Assembly (NCBI RefSeq): GCF_907165205.1
Contig: NC_058189.1
Location: forward strand, 47,580,270 to 47,644,269
DNA from: Coccinella septempunctata
Taxonomy: Eukaryota; Arthropoda; Insecta; Coleoptera; Coccinellidae
Reading direction: 5' to 3'
Length of the DNA: 64,000 bases
Of this stretch, positions 44,351 to 56,258 are shown piece after piece. The notes under the pieces are model-generated. The model worked only from the letters and a program-made list of their open reading frames with translations. It had not been told where the DNA came from and made no database searches. Within the stretch, counting starts at the first letter, position 1; the number at the start of each line of letters is the position of its first letter. Position numbers and translations under genes: made by a program.

Positions 44351-45991
44351 CCTATCCGTTCTTCTCAAAATTGAAACAACGAAATCTAATCAGTACATAC
44401 ACCATGTTTTTAGAGGTCTTAAATGGGGGTGATATTTATATTATTTATTTGAAAGCAAAACGCGACAAGAAACGCTTGCATTAGAACCTTTTCGCAATTT
44501 GCAAGACAGCGTGACAGGCGACGAAAAACGCGTGCATCATAAAGGCCTTATAGGCTGCTGCTTTGGGCGCCAAATAGCATTTTCCAGTGATTGACAATCG
44601 ACAATCTAGTTTGCATGGCGGAATTCGAATTTTCCCCATCATTTTAGAGATTTTTTACATTTTTATACGTCACCTATCCCATACATCCGCTGCTCATCCC
44701 GCATCCGTTTTATGACGGGTCATTACACGTGAGTCTGAATAAACTTCGTTTTTGCGACCGTATAAAACGATCTTTATTGGACATATCACATTTCCCTCAT
44801 AAACCCAATCAGCTATGCCCTTACCAGCTTTCAGTTGTTAATGGAACTATTCCCATGTAAAATTGGGTCGATGAAAGCTCAACCCGCCGAATCAACTCGT
44901 GAGTAAAGGCCACGTTTGTATTTGCGATTTCGAATCGGCATTCAGTTTCATTCATGAATATTTATGTGCAGAGGAGGGCGGCTCCATTTCCAACTGTCAT
45001 ATGGAAAAAATATTCATTAAGATTCAGCATCTGCTGAAAATGATATCAGAATCTCTACTAGGCAATACTTTAGGCTTATTGTCCGTGGAGCGTAGCTCCA
45101 TAGCCAGCTCATATCATTTCGTACTCCTGCTCGTTTTTCACATCTAAAATCATGAAGGTATTTCGAGCACAACTCTTCTGGAGCAGGCCTATGCTGTGTG
45201 AATTTTTTTTTTTTCATATTTCATTATCATCATTCGAAATGAATGTAGATATCTTTGTTTGCATATACTTCATTTACTCGGTTGGCCATGAAATAATGTT
45301 CTTAAGTTTTTGTTTCTAGAAAGGAGTAAGGTTGGCACTCATGGAATGTCGTTGACAGAGACAACAGGTTTTGTTTGTACCTTAAAATTTTTTTCAACTC
45401 GAAATTGTCCACTTGTACGAAGATTTTTTCCTTTGTTGTGAAAGAAATTAAACTTCTGCGGCAGAAACACAATAATTTTTCCCACGTAGGTAAAGCAATA
45501 TTATTGGAGACATTTTTCCCTCCTTTGAAATGTTGAATGATTTCATTAAATTTTGCTGTATGGTTGAAAAATTACTGAAATTCTCGAATGCCCTCAAAAC
45601 TTCCACAATGTAAATGACGTCAGATAGAAATAAAGAGTTCTTGACCAGATATAAACTCCTTGTACCAATTAATTTAAAAAAAACACTTCTGAGATATTAT
45701 GAAGGAATAATCCATCTGGCGTCTCCCGAAATGCTCAATTTCAACTGAATTTATTAACACAGTGAAGTTTTTTTTCGGCGAAGTGCAGAGGAGTGCGTAA
45801 GTTAGAGACGAAGTAACAATTTCCACTTTAATTAAAACAGATGCTTCTTTTTCGTTCCTACGTCTTGATTCCAATGACGGAATTTTTTTTTCTTATCAAA
45901 GCTTATGCGCAAAAGGCAAAACCTGAGATCGATAGCACGATAGCATTGTTTTTGTGCACTATGTGCACATTTTTCTTCAAATTCCGCTATA
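44351..45991. other. Gene-free stretch with a family D fragment
   Basis: 45266-45360 (TATACTTCATTTACTCGG, GGCCATGAAATAATG, GTTGGCACTCATGGAATGTCG) is an orphan end of family D. Frames 44899-45147 and 45674-45874 show no domain. Confidence 0.5.
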
Positions 45992-45993
45992 TA

Positions 45994-46450
45994 CAGGGTG
46001 GGCTTTTTAAAACGAAACAGACGAGACATCCACCTTAATAGTTGAAGAAAGTAATTACCAATAATAATTATTTCGTTGTCTAATGTTGACAATTAATGGT
46101 TTCCATCGTAACCACAGAATGAATTAGTCAATTGTAATTGATGATTTCACATAGCATGGTTAGCGGAATGACTGGTACTGTACGCAATTCATAATTGAAT
46201 ATCTCGAAAACAAATGCATTAAATGAGAAAAAGAGTGATACGCTGAATTCAGGATAAAAAGACCTTTCAAATGAGGTATCACTCACCCTATCTTTCCTAT
46301 TCAAAATTTAGGGGTTGAAACGATATAGTTGTGAATTTGACCTTAAAAGTTGTCCCCCTCGAAACAAAAATCGAAGTGTCCGGGCATTTTTTCGAATTAA
46401 ATTTATTCCGCCCGTTAATTCGTTTGTTTCCTTTTAAAAAGCCCACCCAG
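45994..46450. mobile_element. 457-bp CAGGGTGGGC-ended element
   Basis: Ends CAGGGTGGGCTTTTTAAAAC left and complement of CTGGGTGGGCTTTTTAAAAG right, TA on both sides. Terminal repeats are about 30 bp with mismatches. No coding capacity. Confidence 0.8.
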
Positions 46451-46452
46451 TA

Positions 46453-48723
46453 TAAACCATCGATTTTTTTAAATCAGCATCATGATTTCTCTTCATGATA
46501 TCTATTCACCAAAGTCAAACAGAATATCCCTGTAGGAATTGAAGGTTTGTAATATTCCGAGAACTTCACAATTCTTTGTATATTAAATAGTTTCCTCATT
46601 TTCCTAGCATCTTTTCAAATATCCGAAATGAAAGTGATCTTGAAAGTGTTTCATACGAGGTCTCATAACCGGACACAATATAGAAGCATAAATTTCTATG
46701 AGCAATGTACTATTATCAATGAAAATAACCATCCAACTTGACAAGTTTTCTTTGCATCAATGATACAATTTGAGCCATTGTATAATATATAATGAAGAAG
46801 GCAAGATGTCATAGTTGTGGCTCTCATATAATGAATTTCCTTCTATTATGATCGTGTCAAGAGCCAAAAATTTCGGATTAAAGGAATATTTCTCTGTTTA
46901 ATCAGCTGATTCAGAAAATAGTCAAAATTTTTTTCATAAATACTAATACTCTTTGACATTTGTTGACCTGAAATTGATATTAATTAACACACATGAATCC
47001 AGTTTCGGCAACCAATCTTCAAAATTGATTAAAAAGACTATCAATTGAGAAAATACTTATCTATGTACCAAGAACGAAAAACAGTCTATTACAGTCTAGC
47101 CTGCGAATTGATAGCCGAGGCGCAGCCGAGGATAGCAAGTAGGCGAGACAATTATAGACACTTTTTTGCCGAGGAGCATATTACATTTTTACGTCGACCT
47201 CACATACCCTTATGAAAGTTGAAAGTTACCTGTTTTATGGCCTTATCTAGGTGTCCGTAATTGCCAATGGGGAGTTCTCCTCAATTTGGGTTATCACTGC
47301 ATATGCAAGTTTAAACTGAATAATTATGAGTTTCATTCATAATTTTTTCAAATTCCGCGGAAACTATTCAAAATCATCTTTCAAATATGGGGTTTTAAAA
47401 TTCAAATCGCTTGGTTCCCAGTTTACGATTTGGCAACAGCGTCTACAAGACAATGAAAAGAACAATGTCCGATCAGCTTGTTTATAAAATGACAGCTGTT
47501 TATCTACAGGCGCGTACTTACTGGCGAGCTTCAACTGCAACCAGCCATAAAAATCTCATAAAATTTTACGACCTTCCTCGTTCGTCGCAGACTTCATAGA
47601 CAGCCATTTTTGTCTATCTCATCAAGATAATGCATTTGTTGTCCTTTATTATCAAGGCATATTTCAGTCGATGTTGCCAGCTTGTGCAATTTTCACAAAA
47701 CGCTTTAAACTTTAGATACCCATTTTTATTTTTCATTTTTAAGTGCTTAAAATATTTTTTTTGGGAAACGGTTGAAATGGTTATTTCAAAATGTGACGTT
47801 TCAATGACGTTACATAAAAAATACATCATTTTCGTCAGAAGGAGTATTCCCTATTCACTAAGGTCTGGTGAAGTGTTACCGTTATCCATATCGCTATCAC
47901 CATCCATTCTTGATTATACTGAACACAAACATTCAGTCCACAAACCTAATTAACTGGTAAAATCTAGCCGATTCCGTAAAGAATTAATTTGACAACATCA
48001 CATGACAGTTGTTGTCACAGGCACGTATTTTTTCATCGAATTCTGTATTGACAAAATTGATACAATCGTTCGGGATCTAATATATTGCTCAGTTATGAAC
48101 AGCCGGACGAAAAGTAAATCAGTACGAAAAGTGAATCAGGACGAAAAGTATTCGCCTTCAAAAATAGTCGACTTTTCGGAAATTAGTACGTAAAATGAAT
48201 TTTTTGTTCAGATCGACGGAAAAAGGATTTATTTGACGAGAATCTCAAAATCCCCTTCAAAAATGACGATGACTGTGTTAAGTTTTTAGTTCGAACTGTC
48301 ATCACCATATTGTTGAAATCTTCATTTGAATTTCCTATTAAAATATAAAAAAATAAGTATCCATCCATTATTTCAGAACCTATTTATAGAAATATCTCAA
48401 ATAGGAATTGTATACTGTTTGCCAATGAAATTAATAGACTGAAAGGGTCAAATGAATTGAAGTGATTCCTATAGGTGCGCCATTCATTGTGCTTGTTAGA
48501 AGGAGTGATTACTCGGTTCCAAGGAACACATGGAATCCTTGAAAATCTTTTTCTCTATCGTTCGATTGCCGAACATTCCAGCGACGCATTGTGATGTCAT
48601 TTCGGGCTTTCAGGGTTCCCGACCCTAAACGTTCGAATAAAATGTTGTCAAGGTCCAATGCAAACAAAAAGATTAAAAAAAAAATCAACAACTGTAAGAG
48701 AAAACTGTTGGTTTCCTAAAAAC
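46453..48723. other. Long gene-free stretch
   Basis: 47100-47180 has a small direct repeat AGCCGAGGCGCAGCCGAGG. Opposed frames at 47614-47829 and 47630-47953 (107 codons) and small ones at 48002-48193 and 48183-48368 lack motifs. Nothing else seen. Confidence 0.4.
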
Positions 48724-48725
48724 TA

Positions 48726-49931
48726 TACTCCATTCACATTTATTTTAGCAGTCGGTTGGCCCTGAAATGATTTTCTCAAGTTTTTGTAACTAGAACGGAG
48801 TAGGGTTGGCACTCATGGAATGTCGTTAATATCATAACGCCGTTGCCACAACTAATAGATATCAATTTTTATTACGAAAATGCCGCAAGTGGTTTCAGGG
48901 TTTCAGGAAGTGCTATTCAGAATTCAAGTCCGCTCATTCAAATAGTTATACCCTGATATATTCTAAAATCCACCATACGTCAGACGGTAGCGAACATATT
49001 CAATGTAAAAGAATTTATATAATGTTTCATCTCAATCAAAACGACTTATATTTAAGCTGAATATTTCCACAATCAGAAAGATTGTGAATGAAGAGGATGA
49101 CAAAGAATTTACTTTTATTGGGAGACCCAAAAAAGTGGTGACATTTGAGAATTTTATGTTTAAGTGAATTAATGCGAAAAGTTTACTACAGGATTTTCGA
49201 ATGTCATCGTAGAATAAGTTCCCGAAAATTTATTTTTTTATTTTTCATTTGACTTGTCCTATACACTGTAAATGTCTCGAGGTACCAATAAATACCTAAT
49301 CCTAATTATTATTATTATTAAGATGAACCCTCAACAAATACGAGCCAGTTGACCTGTTAATTGTATATTCCTGTGAAACTTTTGTTCAAAGGTGAAGTTC
49401 ATCTTGACTTGAAACTTCCTTTAATCCCTTTTACTTATATTGATACAAGATGATTTTTGTTGAAGAATTTAACATTCTTGTAATTATCTGTTAATTCCTT
49501 CGGGAGATACCCATTCCCAACCACTACACCATATGCATTTCATCTTCGGGTTAATATTTTTGAAATCTACAACTGATGTAACGTATTCAAACTTCAGCCA
49601 AAGAAGATAACGAACATTAACTCTCCTCAAGCTAGTGCATATTATGATATTATACTGATCTCTTGTATTTTCCATGCAAATGGATTTGGTATGCCTTCAA
49701 TCAGTTTGGATAAACTTCAATTATGTTCGTCACTTATTTTCCGAAGAGATTCGACATTGTGATAAAATACGTAAAAACAGAAACTTCTACGTAGAACGGG
49801 CAACATAGCGTTGATTTAAAACACAAAAATGGTTTGACAAGCTTCATAACCCCACATTTTCGTACTATACAGAGTGAAATGTGTCAAATTTCCATGGCCA
49901 ACCGAGTGCTAAAATAAAAGTGAACGGAGTA
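48726..49931 (+). mobile_element. Family D copy 3 (1206 bp)
   Basis: Ends TACTCCATTCACATTTATT / complement ending CGGAGTA, TA on both sides. Inverted in orientation relative to copy 2. Holds the short coding remnant at 49057-49167. Confidence 0.83.
49057..49167 (+). pseudogene. Short transposase-like remnant in family D
   Basis: 37 codons to a stop: LNISTIRKIVNEEDDKEF, then TFIGRPKKVVTFENFMFK. A shifted frame just after gives RKVYYRIFECHR. The pattern (helix-turn-helix end, short loop, GRP-K basic patch, then a helix) resembles the start of insect Tc1/mariner-type transposases. The same frame with a few changes is present in copy 2, so it was in their common ancestor. Confidence 0.45.
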
Positions 49932-49933
49932 TA

Positions 49934-50602
49934 TGTACTTTGAAGATGTCTGAATTTATTGACATATCGTATACTGTGATTTATGTGAACATTAATCTAA
50001 AAAAACTTTTTCTTTCGTTCTTTTGTATCTGTACTTACTTTACCGCACTCATTTCAGCTTCAAAAGTGCCAGTTTCTTGCACTGGTGCGGGAGAAGTTGG
50101 AGAGGTAAAAAAATCGTAGAAATAATAATGTTCCCAACTCATGAACGAACGACGAGAAGCGGGAATAAAGTAACACTTTCCGCACTTGTAATGAAAATAA
50201 TAGCTTTAAAAAAATATCAAGAAAATTGGGCACTGCAGTTTGAGGATAGCTGCCTAAAATGCATTGAAAGTTACTTCCACTTTGTGTGATAGCCGTAGAG
50301 GAAATATAACATTCTATTTATAAAATATATCAGAGCTGGTTGAGGAATTTCTCTATACAGAGTACGGCAGAACTGATTTACTACTAGTTTCGAAGAGTCA
50401 CTGCTCGGGTCGTGGAGGGGTAGGTAGGTGCGGAGGGGCTCTTTCTGTTCCTTAGGGTATGTAGTTTTTTGTCGCCACCATGATTTGGATCGGAATGCTT
50501 CGGAGCTTTGCCGTTCACACCTTTTTGAAGAGCAAATCTCCTTCCATTGGCCAAGCACCTTTTTGTGGTATAAGGAAAACAGAAAGTGAAACACTCTGGC
50601 AG
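49934..50602. other. Spacer with unassigned frames
   Basis: Frame 50023-50289 and overlapping minus frames 50594-50271 / 50686-50384. The second minus frame has a basic stretch (KRCLANGRRFALQKGVNGK), but I recognise no family. Confidence 0.4.
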
Positions 50603-50718
50603 AATAATAATAGAATGATCACTCCTAAAGGCAATAAATACAATAATAAGGATAAATTCAGAATTTAACCTTATTATTGTATTCATTGCCTTTAGGCGTG
50701 ATCATTCTATTATTATTG
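50603..50718. repeat. Hairpin bounding unit U1
   Basis: AATAATAATAGAATGATCAC..AATACAATAATAAGG pairs with CCTTATTATTGTATT..GTGATCATTCTATTATT across a spacer of about 20 nt. The same word pair bounds the U units further right. Confidence 0.75.
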
Positions 50719-51180
50719 TACCGCTGGCATCATTTCTGCCGTGATCTGAACGTGTTCCCGGACTTCTCAATTCGTCACACGTCTGTTGTTCGCAAAGCGA
50801 ATCGGCGTACTGAATTAGAGAAAATATGGGACATATGCTATTGTCTTCGTCTTGGTTTCTATCTGGAGGGGATTGAATCGGACACCGTTTCATATTGGGT
50901 GGCGCTCTGGGTAAATTTATAGTACCCAGTAGCGCGTGCCAATATTGAATAAGGTTCCATCAATTCCAAACGTTCTCCATCGGAGAAAAATGCTATGTTG
51001 CTCTGATGAGGTCAAATTAGACCGAAACCATGGTCAGCATCTGCTTTTCTTCGATGGCGCGTACTCCATTTGGGGCCTTGACGATGTCAAATTGGCTAGT
51101 TCAATTCAGATCGTAACACTTGTTGATATTCATATCGGCGGGTGGTATGCATCCGAATTTATCCTTATTACTCTGGCAGA
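50672..51180 (+). repeat. Unit U, copy 1
   Basis: About 510 bp from CGTGATCATTC..TACCGCTGGCATCATTTC to GGCGGGTGGTATGCATCC. Repeated in reverse at 54875-55545 and forward at 55595-56150, with a decayed copy near 56985-57300. Frames on either strand are broken in one copy or another. Nature unknown. Confidence 0.75.
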
Positions 51181-51439
51181 ATCTTCCTCAGAAAGCTAGT
51201 GAAAATGGCTCTAGCAGAAAACGACGTCCTTGCAAAATGAGTATCGTTCTGTGATCGTTAAACGTTTATAGGATTTCAACTTCGTGATTTAGGATTTTAT
51301 GTTTATGATTTCATTTCCGTATGGGATATGAAAATGTTCCTCGTTATAAATCTGCTTCAACAGAAAACCATTCACATTTTGTCAATTCAGTTCGAAAAGA
51401 GTAATCAAAATTTTTAATATTCTAAGGAATTATCGTATA

Positions 51440-51600
51440 CAGGGTGTTTCACTGGTAACGCGGATATCGATTACGCTTAAGCAGTAAAATTTTCAGCTTA
51501 TTTTTGAAGCAGAATAATTTATTGTCAATTGTTTTTAAATATACAGGGTATCTCAGGAGAAACCAAATATGATTTATCGTATGGAACACCCTGTGTTTCA
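51440..51600. mobile_element. Small CAGGGTGTTTC-ended element
   Basis: TACAGGGTGTTTCACTGG at about 51441 and GGAACACCCTGTG near 51583-51595, with another TACAGGGTATCTC inside (about 51542). Two overlapping small elements or a rearranged one. Confidence 0.55.
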
Positions 51601-51654
51601 CTGCTTATTTATAAAGCTTAGTACTAAGCAAATATCACAAAGTTTACTCACACT

Positions 51655-52205
51655 CATGTGCTTAAAATTTGCCATTTCTGAGATATTTCGCTTTTTCGTA
51701 AATTTGAGTTTCTTGGAAAAAACTCGATAACTTCGAATGGAATGAATGATAGAATGAGATACTAGAATAATGGAAATAGACACTGCATCTATGATAATTA
51801 TTCAAAACACTACTGGGTTTTCGAAATGACACAACGCATTGAAGACATATTCAACTTATAACTGCGACCCTATTTTAAATGGCTCCCCCCGTATTTTATT
51901 TAAATAATTGTTCAACAAAGGTAATAAATTTTGCTGCCGAATTCAAAAATGAAATGATGAATGAGCTATTTGAAATAATCCCGAAATTATAGTTTGAATA
52001 TATCGTCAATGCATTGTCTCATTTCGAACATCCAGTAGAGTTTTGAAAGATTATGATACATGCAGTGTCTGTTGCCATTATTCTATTCAGTATTCACAGC
52101 CAAAATCTCATTCCCTTTATTCATTCCATTCAAAGTTATCGAGTTTTTTCCCGAGACCCTCATATTTAAGAAAAAGCGAAATATCTCAGAAATTTCACCC
52201 AACTA
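51655..52205. repeat. Foldback Q, arms about 200 bp
   Basis: TCTGAGATATTTCGCTTTTT..AACTCGATAACTT at 51685-51730 is inverted at about 52130-52190; pairing extends to about 51860 / 51985. Moderately diverged. Confidence 0.65.
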
Positions 52206-54184
52206 ACAATCAATGTTTTATAAATGGCCTCAACGTTTACAGAACTATTTTTATAAAATATCAACGTCGCTATTAACGTTCTGGCAACGTTTATACAACA
52301 CCTTTAAACCCAAAAAGGGCGCATTCTTGTGCAGCAATTTTGTTATTTAATTTGTTTTATTATGGTTTCCACAGCTTTTACCGGATAATTGTGTTAACGT
52401 TTACAAACTGATTATAAAACAACAATTATAAATAAAAATAATATTTTATTATTTTGACAATTTTATAACATTTATCGTGCTAGAACAGAACAGTTTTATA
52501 TAAGTTGTTTTATTATCTAAGAAGTAGCTTTTTTGTTCTGACTAAGACTAAAAGTACAAGCTTTTTGTTGTTAAAGTATACCAGCTGAGAATGATTTATT
52601 TTTTAATGGTCCTTGAGATAACAAAAAAACGAGCATTGCATCTTTTTCAACAATTGATATATGTATATGTTTGAGTTATTGTTAATGAATCAGCCATATT
52701 ACATTTAGTTCTGATATAGGCATTGAACTCTAAAAGAACTTCTTTTAGAGTTCAATGGATATAGGTACTCAATACCAGACAGACAGAAATTCGATTTGCT
52801 ATGTGATGATATAATATTTTAATATCTATTACATAATTAAGGTGGAAAGAAGAAAACTCTACTTGGATATCAGAATTTGCAAGACAAGCGGTTCCATTGA
52901 ACCGACATGAAGTGCTTCATGAAGCACTTAATGTAATAAAACATTCCTTCAAAAGCCCATAAGCCAACAGAATGCTAACTAACGCTTGGTTGACAGCTAC
53001 ATATATTTAATTGTCATTTCCATGGTAATATCGTTTACTTTATTAAGGAAAATGTGAATTACTTAATAACTATCAATTTGAAATATTGCAAAAACCGAAA
53101 CAATTAAGTAAAATTTAAGAGACTCTGTGGATCATTGTTGATTATTTTTATTCGAATGAACAGTACACGCAAAATTTCATTGTTTAAGGCAGGTATTAAC
53201 TTGGAAGACCTGGTAGTGGCATTTGCTACCACTTCCTAGTTCCTATACCAGTCATGAGAACCACCTCATCTTTGTTGAAGGGGTTACTAGGAGGTTACTT
53301 TTTGATGAATTAATGAGAAAATTTTTTTATCCTGAATTTCAAAAAGCAGAGCTGAAAGGGTTAGGCCAGTCCATTAAAATTTGTCAGAACCCCCCCTCCC
53401 CAAATTTCAGACACTGGATGCGCCATTTTCCCGAAACACCCAACACTCCAGTCACCCCCAAACAAGAAATTCAAATGACAAATTAACTCCTTACTTGTGA
53501 TCCATCATTCCCTTTCTATACTATACAACTTCGGAGATATGCCAATGGTCAGTTTTTGAAAACGCACCCTGTATATCGAAAATGATCAAAGACGACCATG
53601 GATATTGTTCGATTCACAGTCTTTAATTTTCCAATAAGAATCTTAATGTGGACAAAATGGGCATTGCCTTGGAAATAAAAAAGTTATTAGTAATTTTGGT
53701 GACAACTGGAATTGGCTAAAAACTGCTAAAAAAATAATTCGCGGTCAAGAACCTGAGTTTTTATAACCGCATCATTTCTACTTTCCCATGCAAGCTTATC
53801 TTGCGGATCTCGCAACTCAGCAAATATGTATCTTCTTTCATTGTCCGGATAAAACTTTGATATACTTTTCAAATAATTCATTCTCTCGATAGAATTCGAA
53901 CTACCCTCATGCAATATTGTTTACACTGATGACTATCCTAGAAGTAACGACAAACTGAAATGTTCAAAAATTTCAAAATTATTATCAAAAAAAAAAAAAC
54001 ACAACTTTCGATTCGGTATATTCAAACTTATCACAACAAATTGAAGCATCATCGTAAATAAAAAAATATTTATTTTTATATTTTTTTTGTTTTCAAAATG
54101 AATAGTAGAAAATGTAAAACGCAGAAAATGTGAACACTCCGTCATAAAAAAGAAATTTATCGTATAAGAAAAAAAACTAGAAAT
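52206..54184. other. Gene-free stretch
   Basis: Includes the 37-bp palindrome at 52721-52757 and an orphan GCACCCTGTATATC end near 53566. Frame 53223-53486 (87 codons) has no recognised domain. Confidence 0.4.
52721..52757. repeat. 37-bp perfect palindrome with 8-bp direct repeats
   Basis: CATTGAACTCTAAAAGAA, one C, then its exact complement. Directly flanked by GATATAGG on both sides (52713-52720, 52758-52765), which looks like an 8-bp target duplication around two fused terminal repeats. Confidence 0.75.
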
Positions 54185-54545
54185 TGCCACATGTCGAAAT
54201 GGGTTGCAATGCTCACCTATGAAAACAGTCGTTTTCCGCGATCGCCGAACAGCAGGTTTAACCATCAACAGAGGGATGAACCGCACTGAGGCCACAACCT
54301 GTTGGCAGCAGATCTTTGACTGTTCCGGAACCGCTCTCTCCGGGCCCGCGCTTGCGTCCTCAACCTATCGTCAACATGTGCGAATTTTCATCGCCAGATG
54401 AGTCTTTCAGGCATCTCAAACCCGCCTGATCGTGAAATCAGAGGCGGTTTCTTAGCTGGAGCTAAGTTTCCGAGGGAAACCCGTAAATTTCTTCGCAGCT
54501 GCGAGAAGCTTGTTTTTCCTCACTCCTGCGAGCTATTGGAAATTG
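54185..54545. other. GC-richer island without assigned gene
   Basis: Base composition clearly richer in G+C than its surroundings. It includes short hairpins (TTCGCAGCTGCGAG; AGCTGGAGCT). Overlapping frames 54204-54401 and 54398-54619 have no family I recognise. Could be a remnant of a gene exon or foreign DNA. Confidence 0.4.
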
Positions 54546-54874
54546 ATATAATGATTGCGTTTTATGTCATTGTTCGGTTCTTAGTGAAGGAAAAATTTTT
54601 TCATAAAGTACGCTGTTAATTTTGGAATGCTGGGACGCACACTACATGTCTGTTTTGAATGGAGTTGTATCATGTCACATTTTGAGCTATAGATCAGAGG
54701 ATTTATTGGGTTATTTCTATCCTTATGGACTATTCTTTCCAACGATTGAATTAGCCCCCTATTGATAGGTTTCGTCCAATTTGTGAAAAATTGCTTTGGT
54801 TATGAACCAAAGGATTAACAAGGGCCTGAAAGAGAAATATACTCCTACAACGAGAATTAATTCAGGTAGATACC

Positions 54875-55545
54875 ACCCGCTAAGATCAACAAGTGTTACG
54901 ATCTGAATTGAACTAGCCAATTTGCCATCGTCAAGGCCCCAAATGGAGTACGCTTCATCGAAGAAAAGCAGATGCTGACCCCATGGTCAGCATCTGCATC
55001 TGCATCAGTCATCTGAAACCATTTTCAGTCTCATTTGACCTCATCAGAGCACCTTAGCATTTTTTCTACGATGGAGATCGTTTGGAATTGATGGAACTTT
55101 ATTCAATATTGGCAAGTGCTACTGGGTACTATACATTTACCCAGAGCGCCACCCAATATGAAACGGTGTCCGATTCAATCCCCTCCAGATAGAAACCAAG
55201 ACGAAGACAATAGTATTCGGGTTCGGCTTTCGGACAGTTCGACAATGGTTCTAGAACTGCGCAGAGGATTTTATACTAGGGCGCAACAGTTTTGCGCAGT
55301 TTTAGAAAAATTCTCGGACCGTCCAAAAGCTGAACCCGAATACAGCCAGCATATGTCCCATATTTTCCCTAATTCAGTAAGCCGATTCGCTTTGCGAACA
55401 ACAGACGTATGACGAATTGAGAAGTCTGGGAACACGTTCAGATCACGACAGAAATGATGCCAGCGGTACAATAATAAAAGAATGATCACACCTAAACAGA
55501 GAGGCAATGAATACAATAATAAGGATAAATTCAGATGCATACCAC
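54875..55545 (-). repeat. Unit U, copy 2 (reverse) with a nested MITE
   Basis: Runs from ATACCACCCGCTAAGATC to AATAAGGATAAATTCAGATG. Compared with copies 1 and 3 it carries an extra 125 bp (55216-55340) and a small duplicated CATGGTCAGCATCTG stretch. Confidence 0.75.
55216..55340. mobile_element. 125-bp MITE in unit U2
   Basis: Ends TTCGGGTTCGGCTTTCGGAC and the complement of TTCGGGTTCAGCTTTTGGAC. An inner pair ACTGCGCA/TGCGCAGT extends the stem. Absent from the other U copies. Confidence 0.72.
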
Positions 55546-55594
55546 CCGCCGATATGAATATCAACAAGTGTTACGATCTGAATTGAACTAGCCG

Positions 55595-56150
55595 ATTTGT
55601 ATTCATTGCCTCCCTGTTTAGGCGTGATCATTCTGTTATTATTGTACCGCTGGCATCATTTCTGCCGTGATCTGAACGTGTTCCCAGACTTCTCAATTCG
55701 TCGTACGTCTGTTGTTCGCAAAGCGAATCGGCGTACTGCATTAGGGAAAATATGGGACATATGACATATGCTATTGTCTTCGTCTTGGTTTCTATCTGGA
55801 GGGAATTGAATCGGACATCGTTTCATATTGGGTGGCGCTCTGGGTAAATGTATAGTAGCCAGTAGCACTTGTCAATATTGAATAAAGTTCCATCAATTCC
55901 AAACGTTCTCCATCGTAGAAAAAATGCTATGTTGCTCTGATGAGGTCAAATGAGACCGAAACCATGGTCAGCATCTGCTTTTCTTCGATGGAGCGTACTC
56001 CATTTGGGGCCTCGACGATGGCAAATTGGCTAGTTCAATTCAGATCGTAACACTTGTTTATATTCATATCGGCGGGTGGTATGCATCTGAATTTATCCTT
56101 ATTATTGTACTCATTGCCTCCCTGTTTAGGCGTGATCATTCTTTTATTAA
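55595..56150 (+). repeat. Unit U, copy 3
   Basis: Head-to-head with copy 2 around 55545-55595 and bounded at both ends by the TCATTGCCTCCCTGTTTAGG word. About 90% like copy 1 by eye. Confidence 0.75.
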
Positions 56151-56258
56151 ATGGGGAACATTCCACCGAAGAAGAGGAGATACTGACCATGGTTTGGGTC
56201 TCATTTGATCTCGTCAGAGCAACAGAGCTCCCTTTCGGTTGGAATTGATGGACCCTAA

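Noticed and set aside
50384..50686. 100-codon minus frame with a basic patch
   Set aside because: No recognised family, partly overlaps the hairpin bounding unit U1, and has no supporting start or splice context.
52721..52757. Possible microRNA precursor
   Set aside because: Arms of 18 bp with a 1-nt loop are too short for a miRNA hairpin, and the 8-bp flanking repeats fit a transposon remnant better.
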